DNA from: Strigamia acuminata
Lineage: Eukaryota > Arthropoda > Chilopoda > Geophilomorpha > Linotaeniidae
DNA: 64,000 nt
Direction of reading: 5' to 3'
Assembly (NCBI GenBank): GCA_949358305.1
Contig: OX442314.1
Coordinates: 39,157,211-39,221,210, forward strand
This document shows positions 10,501 through 19,429 of this stretch, in pieces. The notes under the pieces are model-generated. The model ran no database searches. It saw only the letters and a program-made list of their open reading frames with translations, and was not told the DNA's origin. The translations under genes were made by a program, and so were the position numbers. How positions within the stretch are numbered: the stretch's first letter is position 1; each line of letters opens with the position of its first letter.

Positions 10501-13500
10501 GTGAAACGGAGAAGCGATTAGTGTCCGGAGAGTTTTCATCTGGCACCTTGATATTCACGTGTCCTGGCTTCTGCGATGGTAATATTTCAAAGGGAAGATT
10601 TTTGTTGCTTCTGACCTTGATTAAGCCAATCAATGTCGTTACAGGAATGTCTGGGTAAGTAGTCTTGTGGACTCCATCGTCAACGACAATGTCGTAGAAT
10701 CCTGGTTTCGATGGCTTTACGGAAATCTTCAGGTGGGGAGAATTTTTCACCGTGTTCAGCAAGTCCAGGGTGGATGGTTTGTGTTGTTTTGGACGGTAAA
10801 CTCTTCTTTGCTCGTGAGTGTTAAGTACAAGGTTTCGACCGGTTGGTTTCGGAGGACTTATTGCTACTTTGTTGGATTTAGGAGGACTGATCGCTGCTTT
10901 ATTCGGTTTAGGAGGACTTATCGCTACTTTGTGCGTGGACGGAAATTTAGTTGTTGATGGCTCGTGTTTCGTCGCAGGCTTTACTTTTAATGGAATTTCG
11001 TTTCCAACCGGTTTGTTAACGGTAAGTGTGTGCTTCGGTGTGTGAGGTACGTCTTTGGTCGAGTGCTTACCAGGTGTATCGTGCTTGGTAATTGTATGCG
11101 GCGTGTTCTTTGGCTCGTTGACGAAGTTTATGAAAAACTGCACAAAGTTGTTCGGTAGGTTCTTGAAAACGTATTTCTTAGTGTCTAAGGTTACGGTGAC
11201 GTCGTACTTCTTGTCAGCAGTAGGTTGTATGTTGTAAGTTATCTTTTTGGCTAGATCTGGATTTTTCTCCAACTTTTTGATAAAGGTGACGAAGGTGTCG
11301 TCAACGGGACGCGTGGTGGTCTCGGGCTCGGTATTCAAAGAGATGTGAGGATTTTTGCCATTTTTCGACAACACGTGATAACGAGGTTTGCCGTCCTTTC
11401 TTTTCGGAGTTTTCAGCAGCTGTACTACCACTGGAATCAATGATTTTGGTACTTTGTACGTTTTCTTGCCAGTATCGTCTTCCACTACCAATTGGAACTC
11501 GCCGGGCTTCGGTTCTTCGATTTTCACTGTGATTTTAGGATCTTTCAAGATTTTCTCCAGCTTGGGGAGAAAATCGATTGGAATTGCACTTGTTGTCGGT
11601 GTGTTGTCTGCATTCTTCGGTAAGACAATCGTGTATTTGCCGTCGGATTGCGGCGTGACTTTAAAGTCCAGTTTGGGATTTTTGAAGAGGAAAATTATAA
11701 GCTGTGCTAGACTCAGATCTACATTTCTGTATGTTTTTGGTTTGCCATCGAATGTGATGGTCAGTGTGTAGCTGTTATCTGGCTCCTGTTTGACTTTAAT
11801 TTGACTCGTTGGATTTTTCTTGAGGAAGTTGTATGCTTCTAGAAATTTCGGGCCGATAGTGTAACTCGTTCGGATTGTCGTCGAGGTGACAGGAATGCTG
11901 GCTTTGCCCGAACGAGACAAGTTGATCTTTGAGTTTGGGTGTCTGGCCTTGTAGATAATAAGTTGCGCCACTTTAGACGGGATCCCGGTAATGGTTCTCG
12001 GCTTTCCCTTATCCAAAAATGTCAAAGTGTAGACACCGTTCTTTTTGCTCACGTGGGTCAACTTTAGATCGGGATTGGTTTGGAGATCTTTAATCAGTTG
12101 AATGGTTTCAACGTTCAGTTGTACTGGAGAAGATCCGTCGGAATCTTCGCTAACGGAGATTTTAGCGTTTGGACCGCTTTTAGAATCGAAAGTGATTTTC
12201 AAACTCGGATTCGTGTATAATTGGATGAAAAAATCGACCAAATTCTTGCGGATGTTCTTCAACACACGCTTGCCTTTGCTCGTCGTGATTGTTATCGTGT
12301 ATGTCCCATCCGAATTAGTCGTGATTATGGGCTCGCCGTACACTACTTTGTTTCGAGCTTCGGTGATGAAATCGTAGAATTCTATAGTTACCGTGTAAGA
12401 TCTGACCTCCTGAGATCCATCACGGCTTACGGTGCCACTTCCAACGACGCTTGTCCTGGAAGTATATGTGTACGATGTCGACGAGTCTTCGACGACGGAA
12501 ATTTTCACGTTTGAACCGCTTTTTGAGACGACAGAAATCTTTAAATTCGGATTGCTAAATAGCTGGGCAAAAAGATCGACTATATTCTTGGGAACATTTT
12601 TCAGCTCGCGCGTGCCTTTGCTCGTGGTGATTGATATCGTGTAAGTCCCGTCCGAATTAGAGGTAATTGTGGGTCGGACATTCACTCCACCATCTCGAGC
12701 GTCAATGAGGAAGCTGTAGAATTCGGAAGTGACTGTAAATTCTTTGGCGCCCCCGCCGGATGAAAAACTGGGTGAATAAGTGTAGGCTGATCCTTCGGAT
12801 TCTTCGACGACGGAGATTACCACGTTCGAACCGCTTTTTGAAACGAGAGAAATCTTTAAATTCGGGGTGGTGAATAACTGGGCAAAAAGGTCGACTAAAT
12901 CCTTGCTGATATTTTTGAGCTCGCGTGTGCCTTTACTAGTGGTAATTGATATAGAGTAAGTTCCACCCGAATTGGTGATTTTGGGTGTGACATTCTCTCC
13001 GCCAGCTCGGGCTTCAGTGAGAAAACTGTAGAATTCAGAAGATACTGTAAACTGTTTGGCGCCCCCACCAGATGAAAACTTGGAAGAAGTGTAGGTTGTT
13101 GATGTTGCAGAGTTTTCACTGATAGATATCGTAACATCTGAACTGCCTTTCGTATTGACGGAAATTAATTCATTTGGATTGATGTATAACGAAGTAAACA
13201 GGTCAACTGAGCGCTTGTCAATGTTCTTGAGTTCACGTGTACCTTTGCTCGTGGTGATTGATATTGAGTATGAGCCATCCGAGTGATTGGTTATTCTCGG
13301 GTGAGCAGATGCGCCGCCGGTTTTGGCGTCCCTGATAAATTTAGCAAATTCAGATGATACCGTGTAGTATTTGACGCCTCCACTAGAACTACTGTTGCCG
13401 ACAATGTGGGAACGTCCATTTGCATGTACAAATGACACTGGAAATAAATAATTAAAAAATAAATGATTATAAAAATGGCTACTCCACCGGAAACAATAAT

Positions 13501-13651
13501 TCACAAAGTTTTTCGTAAGAATCTGAGGTGGCCAATTCCCTGGTCTCCTCGTTCCCCCAGACATAACACCCCTGGATTTTGTGAACACCCTGTGATACTC
13601 ACCTCCAATGAAGAGCGCAAGAAACAAGAAACTGAGGTAGTGGTTTGCCAT
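7562..13651 (-). CDS. giant secreted repeat protein, cysteine-free, unknown family
   Basis: I do not recognise this family. Exon 1 is 13603-13651 and exon 2 is 7562-13437. Removing the intron gives a typical signal peptide (MANHYLSFLFLALFIG then VSFVHA) and a protein of about 1,974 aa. The body is about 19 tandem units of 85-105 residues. Each unit is a doubled alpha-beta-beta pattern: a short strand, a helix (FYSFLTEAR type), two strands ending in a GKxxTYKNI-like turn, a second helix (LVQLLI type), an NP turn, and two strands ending IVPK. The first four units are far more alike (shared TTSKGTRELKN) than the rest, suggesting recent expansion at the N-terminal end. A Pro/Lys linker with three VAISPPKPNK-like repeats follows unit 8. 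The last 60 residues are Ala/Val/Gly-rich and hydrophobic. I see no Cys in the spliced product and very few Trp. A secreted structural, adhesive or coat protein is an inference. Confidence 0.85.
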   Translation of the reverse strand: MANHYLSFLFLALFIGGEYHRVFTKSRGVMSGGTRRPGNWPPQILTKNFVNYCFRWSSHFYNHLFFNYLFPVSFVHANGRSHIVGNSSSSGGVKYYTVSSEFAKFIRDAKTGGASAHPRITNHSDGSYSISITTSKGTRELKNIDKRSVDLFTSLYINPNELISVNTKGSSDVTISISENSATSTTYTSSKFSSGGGAKQFTVSSEFYSFLTEARAGGENVTPKITNSGGTYSISITTSKGTRELKNISKDLVDLFAQLFTTPNLKISLVSKSGSNVVISVVEESEGSAYTYSPSFSSGGGAKEFTVTSEFYSFLIDARDGGVNVRPTITSNSDGTYTISITTSKGTRELKNVPKNIVDLFAQLFSNPNLKISVVSKSGSNVKISVVEDSSTSYTYTSRTSVVGSGTVSRDGSQEVRSYTVTIEFYDFITEARNKVVYGEPIITTNSDGTYTITITTSKGKRVLKNIRKNLVDFFIQLYTNPSLKITFDSKSGPNAKISVSEDSDGSSPVQLNVETIQLIKDLQTNPDLKLTHVSKKNGVYTLTFLDKGKPRTITGIPSKVAQLIIYKARHPNSKINLSRSGKASIPVTSTTIRTSYTIGPKFLEAYNFLKKNPTSQIKVKQEPDNSYTLTITFDGKPKTYRNVDLSLAQLIIFLFKNPKLDFKVTPQSDGKYTIVLPKNADNTPTTSAIPIDFLPKLEKILKDPKITVKIEEPKPGEFQLVVEDDTGKKTYKVPKSLIPVVVQLLKTPKRKDGKPRYHVLSKNGKNPHISLNTEPETTTRPVDDTFVTFIKKLEKNPDLAKKITYNIQPTADKKYDVTVTLDTKKYVFKNLPNNFVQFFINFVNEPKNTPHTITKHDTPGKHSTKDVPHTPKHTLTVNKPVGNEIPLKVKPATKHEPSTTKFPSTHKVAISPPKPNKAAISPPKSNKVAISPPKPTGRNLVLNTHEQRRVYRPKQHKPSTLDLLNTVKNSPHLKISVKPSKPGFYDIVVDDGVHKTTYPDIPVTTLIGLIKVRSNKNLPFEILPSQKPGHVNIKVPDENSPDTNRFSVSPDVLEVTDAIRNDPKTQLEITPDKNGHFTLTTKRNGKEHKLKDLPSDAVETLIRLKSDDSLPFNIKPGKNGKLDLIVPKQHPRPVKTKLAPNILELIGRVKKNPYLTFNLLPGKKPRSFTIELKDGAKTQTYPDISFELIPILSQLYLTPSVDFEIKPTKDGSIQFLPSHSKPGDHHYEIPNRVFDIISSIKSKPWTTLKIHPTKQDYSITLTEHGQPKTYQKIKPDDVRLIIDFVANDNLPFSVKPNEYGVTLIVPKTDDTKRKVALLPGTKNTIKDVRSMKNPDFTIEPDKHGQFTISVGGKQFNQITPSLLELLVALVTKPDLTYKIEPEADGSMSAIVPKESPQTTQVKISSDKVQFINDLRRKPVNHIKLIRDKQGYFDIEFDTPEGKKTLKHIKPNAAQFLVDVVTNPRLPFYIYSEDDDYKLVIPKRPSEPKFTTLPKNVLSFLIKEVKNPRLSFDITPDHQNLGRFDVDFYLDAKKIQHFHYLDRYAIEFINVLFSHPDTKIETERDSDGVEVIVLRRFNLPTRDFTISGDSVKLITFITKNVISASARHGKPGTFDLTVGYTNGASRTIPGIPKLVFEPLFLILTKNVHTRIYIDSYGKFRIALPSAAVTSNNFKVSPDFYNFLVKIQPEISSLSFTLTATGKDYSLALATTSHKMAFNHFSSSAIEFFIQFLLHPQRKTEIQKVSQGTNYQVHVVKRVLKQGANIVVFTNVKAKFIQLINDLRRKQGNSITIHRKSDLTLLLGYGTKGLQFEHFQPAVVIELLVAIFADPNFRYAAKIAPDGTYVFAAVNLKRDYQFRSLSAAARATGLQLTAAAESLILITRDAKNNLILATSINGGRAVQLNNVDVETVTYLMLSTVYKNLQFQQQTSASGQIWFYIRLPASRLHYDLRLFRVQSRVILDISRLYGGIFLYMYAWLRTLVAGLIVTAASYVSGVVYAAANVVGRVVAANYVANVAYAAGNLFRGIFG
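13438..13602 (-). other. in-frame intron of the repeat-protein gene
   Basis: The donor GGAG|GTGAGT and acceptor TTTATTTCCAG|TGTCA are both strong. The intron is 165 nt (a multiple of 3) and lacks stop codons, so the frame reads through it. The retained version would insert 55 basic/aromatic residues, including the only cysteine, into the signal peptide. That makes splicing the sensible reading. Confidence 0.8.
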
Positions 13652-13700
13652 GGTTGCTCTCGTAGAAAGAGCTGATGCATTTGGGAGAATATTTCGGGGG

Positions 13701-13708
13701 TATATATA
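13701..13708 (-). promoter_or_regulatory. TATA box of the repeat-protein gene
   Basis: TATATATA lies 50 bases upstream of the start codon, so a start site 25-30 bases downstream would leave a 5' UTR of roughly 20-30 nt. A strong TATA box and short leader are typical of highly expressed, tissue-specific secreted-protein genes. Confidence 0.7.
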
Positions 13709-13711
13709 CTA

Positions 13712-14526
13712 CAAAAGGCAATTGTTTGCAGCTGTAGCTTACTATTATTTTGTTGTTCGATGTTTACTCTATTACTTCATTTCCAACTGTTAATTACTGG
13801 TTTTTCAATTTTCGGTATTGTTTTCTTCAAAATTATCAAAGAGCTGAAGGGCACCAGTACAGAACTAATTATTTTAATTGAAGAATTCGCCGCGAACAAT
13901 TAAAACTTGTTGAATTCACGCACAATGCGGGAAGATTCTACTTTGAGGGCCTTTTCACATACCTTAGAATTTTTTTTAAAGTAAGATTAAATATCATTTA
14001 TTTATACTTTTTAATAAGGGTTGTGACATCACCTTTCCTGCGAGAAGATGTCGAAGCATTTCTGCTGTTGTGGCTGAGTTCTTAGTCAATTCTTTTAGAG
14101 AATTTTTTTTAATGATATAAAACTATTTTCAATCATAGGTATGAAATTACATCTTTTGATTTCCATATGTTTCCCATCTAGTAGCGAGTAAACGAACTCA
14201 ACTACCTAATTTCTTGGTTTCTTGACTAACCAGCTGAACCAAAGCAAAGTTTTATGTGTTTTATTTTTCTTGATTTATGTTAAAACAATTTTTATAATTA
14301 TCGTTGTTGTTATTATTTCCAGAAAAAGAGAACAGATAAACGTCATCGAACATTTCCATTTCTGCAGGACTATCTGTAGCACAAAAACCAGGTCTGAGGA
14401 CAATAGAGATTTTGCGATTGCACTTTTTTCAAACTTATCAGACGATGGTGGTGGACGAGCACATCAGCGCTTGTGACTTTGCAAAGAAATTATATCGCTA
14501 CTCAAAAACTGTAAGTACAGTCGTAT
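13712..14526. other. intergenic, no gene seen
   Basis: AT-rich sequence; an 84-codon plus frame (14222-14476) has no recognisable domain. It may hold upstream regulatory sequence of the repeat-protein gene, but no motif stands out. Confidence 0.4.
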
Positions 14527-14633
14527 TGTGAGTGTTCGGACGGACTCCACATGGTCAGGTGAAAGCCACGAGACGCTGGACGCAACACACACGATGATTA
14601 ATCCACGAAATTCACAAAAGACACAAGTTTAGG
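14527..14633 (-). mobile_element. LTR fragment, TGTGAGTGTTCGG end
   Basis: Starts TGTGAGTGTTCGGACGGA, the same terminus as 28444 and 35433, with GACGCAACACACACGATG and ACACAAGTTTAGG. Only the U5 end survives; it abuts a second copy of the same LTR end at 14668. Confidence 0.7.
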
Positions 14634-14665
14634 CCAGAGAATTCAAAATCCTGGACGGGCCCACA
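14634..14665 (-). other. degenerate primer-binding site
   Basis: AATTCAAAATCCTGGACGGG then CCCACA sits immediately outside the LTR terminus at 14668. It resembles the T-arm and acceptor end of tRNA-Pro, as at 5453-5490 but more diverged. Confidence 0.45.
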
Positions 14666-14667
14666 AT

Positions 14668-15058
14668 TGTGAGTGTTCGTTCGGATGCCACGTGGTCAGG
14701 GGGGGCCACGAGGCACTGAACGCAACACACACGATGATTCAATCCACGAAATACAACAGAGACACAAGTTTAGGTTTTGGTTATTGCTTTATTGTTGTCT
14801 AAGGGTATGATATGGTGTCTGAAGGTGTATTTCCCAGGTGTAATGGCTGCCTAGCAGCCATTCCTGATTCGACCGCATGTCACTGCAATCTTGAGATTGC
14901 CATGACACTTGAGATTGATTGAATGCAGTTCGGCCGCGTCGTCGCAACGTTCTTAGGAACATGCGACGAAGACGGCGTCTTGGACGCTCAGGTCCCGGTG
15001 GGCGACAGAGTCGCCACGCCGATCGTTCGAGTCACTCTTGTCATCAGGCATGGGAAGA
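14668..15058 (-). mobile_element. LTR, truncated at one end
   Basis: Same family as the solo LTR at 28444-29022: TGTGAGTGTTCG terminus, GTGTCTGAAGGTGTATTTCC, GGACGCTCAGGTCCCGGTGG and CGCCACGCCGATCGTT. It stops at about 15058, where a different LTR-like sequence begins, so the TGTGACC end is missing. Confidence 0.7.
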
Positions 15059-15430
15059 AGGTGTGGTGACCTCAAATATTCCTATTTGAGTGTGCACCAT
15101 ATTTCCAAATCATCTTAGAACAATAACAAATAATATTCTATGTTCTATTTCAATGTAAGTTGAAATAAAACATATACTGCCATAGTTAAATAAAAGACAC
15201 AATATTACTCAAATAATATTGTCTCTTGCAGCAAGTTTTGGCCCAGCGACAGCGTCAACCAATCACGCTGCGGCATGCATTGCTTTGATGATGCTGCTGG
15301 CGCATGCCTGGGCGGAGCATCCCCTCCTCTAGCGCGTGCCTGGCTCAATTGTTGCACACGACCCAAAGGCGGCCGTGTGTGATCTATACGCAACTCGTCA
15401 TCTGCGCAGCTTTACTGAACAGATTTCGGA
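15059..15430. repeat. LTR-like repeat of a second family
   Basis: GTGTGGTGACCTCAAATATT followed by GTGCACCATATTTCC closely matches the reverse complement of 60540-60600, beside the copia remnant. It continues through an ATTACTCAAATAATATTGTC hairpin as at 60430-60460. Position and structure fit an LTR promoter/R region; the element body is not intact. Confidence 0.5.
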
Positions 15431-15639
15431 GTGAGCCAAACGGTTTTGGCCCACTCTTCCCGCACTCTTGATTCCACTTCCAAACTGTTCACAACCGTGT
15501 CAAACTTCTGCCTAAAACTGCAAAGTGTGACCTGTGATTTACTGGAAGAATTGAGATTCATTGCTGGTCCGTGCCAACTGTACGGAATAGCGCCCTACTG
15601 CTTGAATTACTACGTGTAATTTAAGCCATATCTGTGTGA

Positions 15640-15801
15640 AACTGACATTGAGCTTGCTCTGTCAGTTAGAAGTGTTTTGTGTCGAGTTAAACTCCACAAA
15701 GCGATCTGTGTAAAGACGGATTATTACGTCGAGCTTGCTCCGTGATAATCAACCCGCTGTGTGCAAGACGTATTCTCGTGTTGAGCGTGCTCCACGGGAA
15801 T
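15640..15801 (+). ncRNA. array of four stem-loops with one shared architecture
   Basis: Four consecutive hairpins at 15640-15667, 15674-15702, 15719-15750 and 15772-15801. Each has a lower stem of 8-10 bp whose sequence differs every time, then a 2-nt 5' bulge (TT or TC). Above it is a 3-bp GAG/CTC stem and a 4-5-nt loop (CTTG, TTAAA, CTTG, CGTG). Lower stems are AACTGACA/TGTCAGTT, GTTTTGTG/CACAAAGC, GATTATTACG/CGTGATAATC and ATTCTCGTG/CACGGGAAT. Conserved bulge and cap over changing but paired stems indicates selection on RNA structure. They lie in a non-coding stretch just after LTR-like sequence. A packaging or protein-binding signal of a retroelement leader is an inference. Confidence 0.55.
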
Positions 15802-16119
15802 TTAGGTGTATTTAGAGGTAGGATTTTGGCATCAAGTTTACCCTGTCAAACTCCCGCGCTCACGCGACACCATCGACGCCATCTTGGAGCCGACCGTTAT
15901 TGTGAGTGTGTATTTGAAGAAGAAGCCAGATCGACCCAGTCATTACATTTATTTAACTTCATATTCACTCTGTATTTTAGAACAATTAAAGCAATCTAAT
16001 TTTTCCTTTACTTTTGTGTGTAAAATCATTCCCCTAGACAACCATTTGGCCACAGAGTAGAAGTCCTGTACGGCATCTCGACGACGATTACTTATTAGAT
16101 TTAACTAATTTAGTAAGTG
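15802..16119. other. non-coding stretch after the hairpin array
   Basis: No convincing gene; overlapping plus frames (15742-16060) lack recognisable domains. It may be the remainder of a retroelement leader. Confidence 0.35.
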
Positions 16120-16378
16120 AAAACCCGGATCGCCGCAAAGGTCGGGAAGCGACCGTTCACCATGCTGATCCAGAAACAACTGCCTGGGCCACTGCGGGGC
16201 CCACCCACTTCCGAAATGGCACTTCCGGGTCCCGATTGTCCGAAGCCAACGGCCCGCAGCTCCACCTGGTTGCGGGGAACCGCAAACAGGTTGCGCACGA
16301 GAAACACGTGGTGCGCGAGAGCTGTGAAGTGTCGTGTATTGCAGGCAAGTGATCAGCCTGCTTGGGCAGCTGGTCACA
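16120..16378 (-). mobile_element. LTR fragment, TGTGACC...CTCACA family
   Basis: Over about 240 bp it is nearly the same as 1-247 (shared CACCTGGTTGCGGGG, GTGGTGCGCGAGAGCTGTG, ending CAGCTGGTCACA). The other end is cut at about 16120. Confidence 0.7.
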
Positions 16379-16711
16379 GTATTAAAAAAAAACTGGACCC
16401 TCACTCTATGCTGGCAATTGAAATTGTGAGTAGTTTTGTGTTTTGCCACTAGGTGAAGAACCAGACATCAACAGGTGATATTATAGCCTTGCCTACAGTC
16501 ATCCTTTATCCTTTCATAATTAAGTGGACAGTTTTAAAAAGCAAAATGTAAATTATTCTCATAAAAAACTGTATCAATGTGAAATATTACGAAATAAAAA
16601 GTTAATTTGTTCAATATTTTTTAATAATAAACAATTTTTTTGAAACACAATATAAATTTGCATATTCAAAATCATTTGTAATAAATAATTTTATATTTTT
16701 AATTATATTTG

Positions 16712-16811
16712 TTTAAAAAATTGTATCTTTGACTAAAAAATTGTATTTCTGACTAAAAAATTGTATTTCTAACTAAAGAATTGTATTTTTCATTAAAAAT
16801 TGTATTTTTGG
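16712..16811. repeat. short tandem repeat, about 26 bp x 4
   Basis: Diverged copies of ACTAAAAAATTGTATTTCTG within AT-rich intergenic DNA. Confidence 0.6.
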
Positions 16812-16947
16812 CTCTGAGACTTTTACTATGATTTCAATCTGCAATACACTTAAATACCTGATATTTGTTCATATATTTTTTCAGTTTTTTGTTGATTTCA
16901 ACTTTTATTGATTAAATTTATTTGTTTTTATAATTCTAATATTTTAC

Positions 16948-17085
16948 TCGGGGCGTGTCATCTAGCGCGCAAAAATCTACCGCGACACGAATCTACTGCA
17001 ACTTTGGAAACTGCGACTAGGTATATTTTAGGTAAAAATTTTCAATTGTGTCCGGGCCCCACTTAAAATTACTTGCCGACCCCTG
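16948..17085 (-). mobile_element. hAT-like element end
   Basis: The minus strand starts CAGGGGTCGGCAAGTAATTT followed by a GGGGCCCGGACAC block, the common terminal sequence of non-autonomous hAT elements. The other terminus was not found, so it is a fragment. Confidence 0.45.
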
Positions 17086-18046
17086 TTCTAATGTATTGTC
17101 TGCCATATTGGGTTTTAGCTGTACCCAACTAATTCGAAAGTGTGATGAGAAATGTGTCCAATTCGTATCATTAAATGAATTTTTTTAAATAAAGTGTAGT
17201 CAACAGCATTTTAATACTCAAAAGTACACAAGTCATTTCTTGGTTTCCTAGCTGTTATACAATTATGGATGTTTCAGCATATTGATGATAAAACAAGTTG
17301 ACTCCTTAGGCTGTCTCCATTTTGTTTTGAGTTTGACAAATCACAAAACTGCAAAAACTATCTTTTACATGATTTTTGGATTTTGTTTTCATTCACTTGT
17401 ATTTTAGTGATTGTGAATGTGATTGGTGAAACAGATACCACATGACAAACCAAAATAAATTACCAGAATGTCTAGATTCGCCAGATCACACAATCACAAA
17501 ATTGACTGGTTTAATGGAATGTAATCCCCCTTTTTGGAGCCGTCAATAATAATTGATTTTGTGATTAATGAAAAATCACAAAATTGCAAGCTCGTACATT
17601 TAATGAAACCCCCTATTGTTTTGTATAACTCGAGGTTTTGAAAATTCTAATACAGATAAATTTTCTAAAAAATATTTTCATTTAAAAAAAAATCAGAACA
17701 ACATATTAATAGAATATAAATGAAATAGTGACTATTCAAACCATCCTTAACCGAATATTCATTCCAGTAGCAGCATTTAAAAATAAAAATAAAATTTTAA
17801 TTTAAGTGTATTTCAGTTTAAATTTCAATTTATAATAATAAATTAATTATAAATACATAATTATAATTATAAATAAGTAATTAATATAGTTTAATTTAAA
17901 AAATAGGACAGAAAATGATGTCATTTTTGTTTTAGAATTTAAGTAAAGCACAAAATATTTTAATTTTTGAATGCAGCTACTGATTTGTCGACTCAAAATC
18001 ACATATTTTTGAAATTATATTTTAGCGTTGAAAACAAACTTCGAAA
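17086..18046. other. AT-rich intergenic stretch
   Basis: Contains scattered AATCACAAAATTG repeats in both orientations near 17330-17580, perhaps an old MITE. No gene recognised. Confidence 0.35.
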
Positions 18047-18160
18047 ATGAGCAAAGTCAATAAAGTTGCGCAGTTATTAGACGATGTTTTCGACGGAATT
18101 AGTAACGATGAGGTATTAGAAGGTTTTGCTGTCGGCGAAATAAATTATTTTCTTTCATAA
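18047..18160 (+). CDS. small open frame, 37 aa, unknown
   Basis: ATG in a good context (CGAAAATGAGC) opens a 37-codon frame (begins MSKVNKVAQLLDDVFDGIS, ends TAA) with acidic, non-repetitive composition. A pyrimidine/AG-like site lies just upstream. It could be an exon or remnant of a larger gene; no family is recognised. It sits just past the 3' end of INSIG on the opposite strand. Confidence 0.25.
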   Translation: MSKVNKVAQLLDDVFDGISNDEVLEGFAVGEINYFLS

Positions 18161-18259
18161 TAAAAACCATAAAAAATCAATTTATTTCAATCAAAATTGG
18201 GTTTGTGGTCAAACACAACATCGTGCTGAAAACAAAATAAAAATACTTATATACAAACA

Positions 18260-19429
18260 TTAATAACACTTGAACTGATTGAATTGAATTGAATGTGCAC
18301 GTACATTTGCCAACTGACGACCTAAATTTCCGATCGTGATTCCCGCTGCAAAAAAAATATATGGCAACCAAGAATAGGCCTCGTATCGTAAATTAAAAAA
18401 ATCTCGCTCAATATATCTGCAAAAGAAAATAAACCGTCAATTTTACTTCTATTTAAATTTTATCAATAGTATTACTTGTACAAAGCGGAATAAGTTAAAA
18501 GTTGAGTAATGGTGGTGGCAATGAGCGCCGTGCTTAAACCAAGACCAAAACCGCGCCGACTCCTGTCGAACAACCACCAAAGGCCGACCGACATGCCGGC
18601 CAACGTCAACGACAAATGCAAATTATTAGCAAAATCTAATTTCTAGTAAAAGTAAAGGTAAAAGAAAAACATTCTTTTATTATTTTTTGTTATGTGTATC
18701 GGAAATGATCAATTCAAGGATACGGCATTCGCTTGATTGATTCCCATGTAAATGACGATGCATCGCATGACGCTGGCCCAATCGACAGGAAGGGCCCACG
18801 AATGACCAGAACGATTTAAATGAGGATATAAAAGTCCAATTAGAACTGAAAACAAAATGAAAAGAGAAATGTTGATTAAGCCAGGGTTTCCCAAACGGTG
18901 AGGCGCGCCTCACTGGTGGGGTACGAGCTGTTTATTGGTGGGGCGCACCCATCATACATGCCTAAATAAAACAAGCTTATTTTGCAAACTTTTATAAATT
19001 TTTAACCAAAATTATATAAAATTATATAAAAAATTATACAGTTTTATGCAAATTTATATTAAAATTTATTTTTTTCTTTTTAGTAGTATATTTTTTAAAA
19101 ATTTAATGCACTGGTAGATGAAGTGGGACGCAGAAGATCGCCTTGCTTAAAAAGTGGGGCGCGATGCTAAAAAGTTTGGGAACCCCAGGATTAAGCAAAT
19201 GTTGATTTGATTTGATTTGCACACCTGACAGCGTTCCAGTCATGGCGGAAACTCCCAACGTGCACAGAAAGGCAGTGGTGAAATGACTGTTGAGTACACC
19301 CTGTTTGCGCTGCAGTTGCAAAATGCGAAAAATGAAAGTGAAGAAAACTCCAACCGCGAACAGAATGATGCCGCGGTAGCACGTACGCGCCGACGCCGGC
19401 GACAGCAACAACTCGCGGAAAAATATCAT
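18260..19429 (-). CDS. INSIG: INSIG, insulin-induced gene protein
   Basis: Coding exons 19225-19429, 18724-18845, 18476-18642 and 18260-18416 join in consistent phase to 216 aa (human INSIG2 is 225). INSIGs are polytopic ER membrane proteins. With sterol they hold the SCAP-SREBP complex in the ER and promote HMG-CoA reductase degradation. Family blocks present: [79 protein letters not shown] and SWLPYIFFA followed by [13 protein letters not shown]. Six hydrophobic segments fit the family topology. The chosen start follows an acceptor-like site (TCTCTCTCGGCAG), so a 5' UTR exon is likely upstream. A hAT MITE sits in intron 1. The gene is divergent from CCDC93. Confidence 0.93.
18882..19188. 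mobile_element. hAT-type MITE in INSIG intron 1
   Basis: A 307-bp element with terminal inverted repeats CAGGGTTTCCCAAAC and GTTTGGGAACCCCAG. It is flanked by a perfect 8-bp target duplication GATTAAGC (18874-18881 and 19189-19196), the hAT hallmark. No coding capacity. Confidence 0.92.

Noticed and set aside
8042-12644. Many plus-strand frames of 60-170 codons
   Set aside because: All are antisense shadows of the large minus-strand repeat-protein exon.
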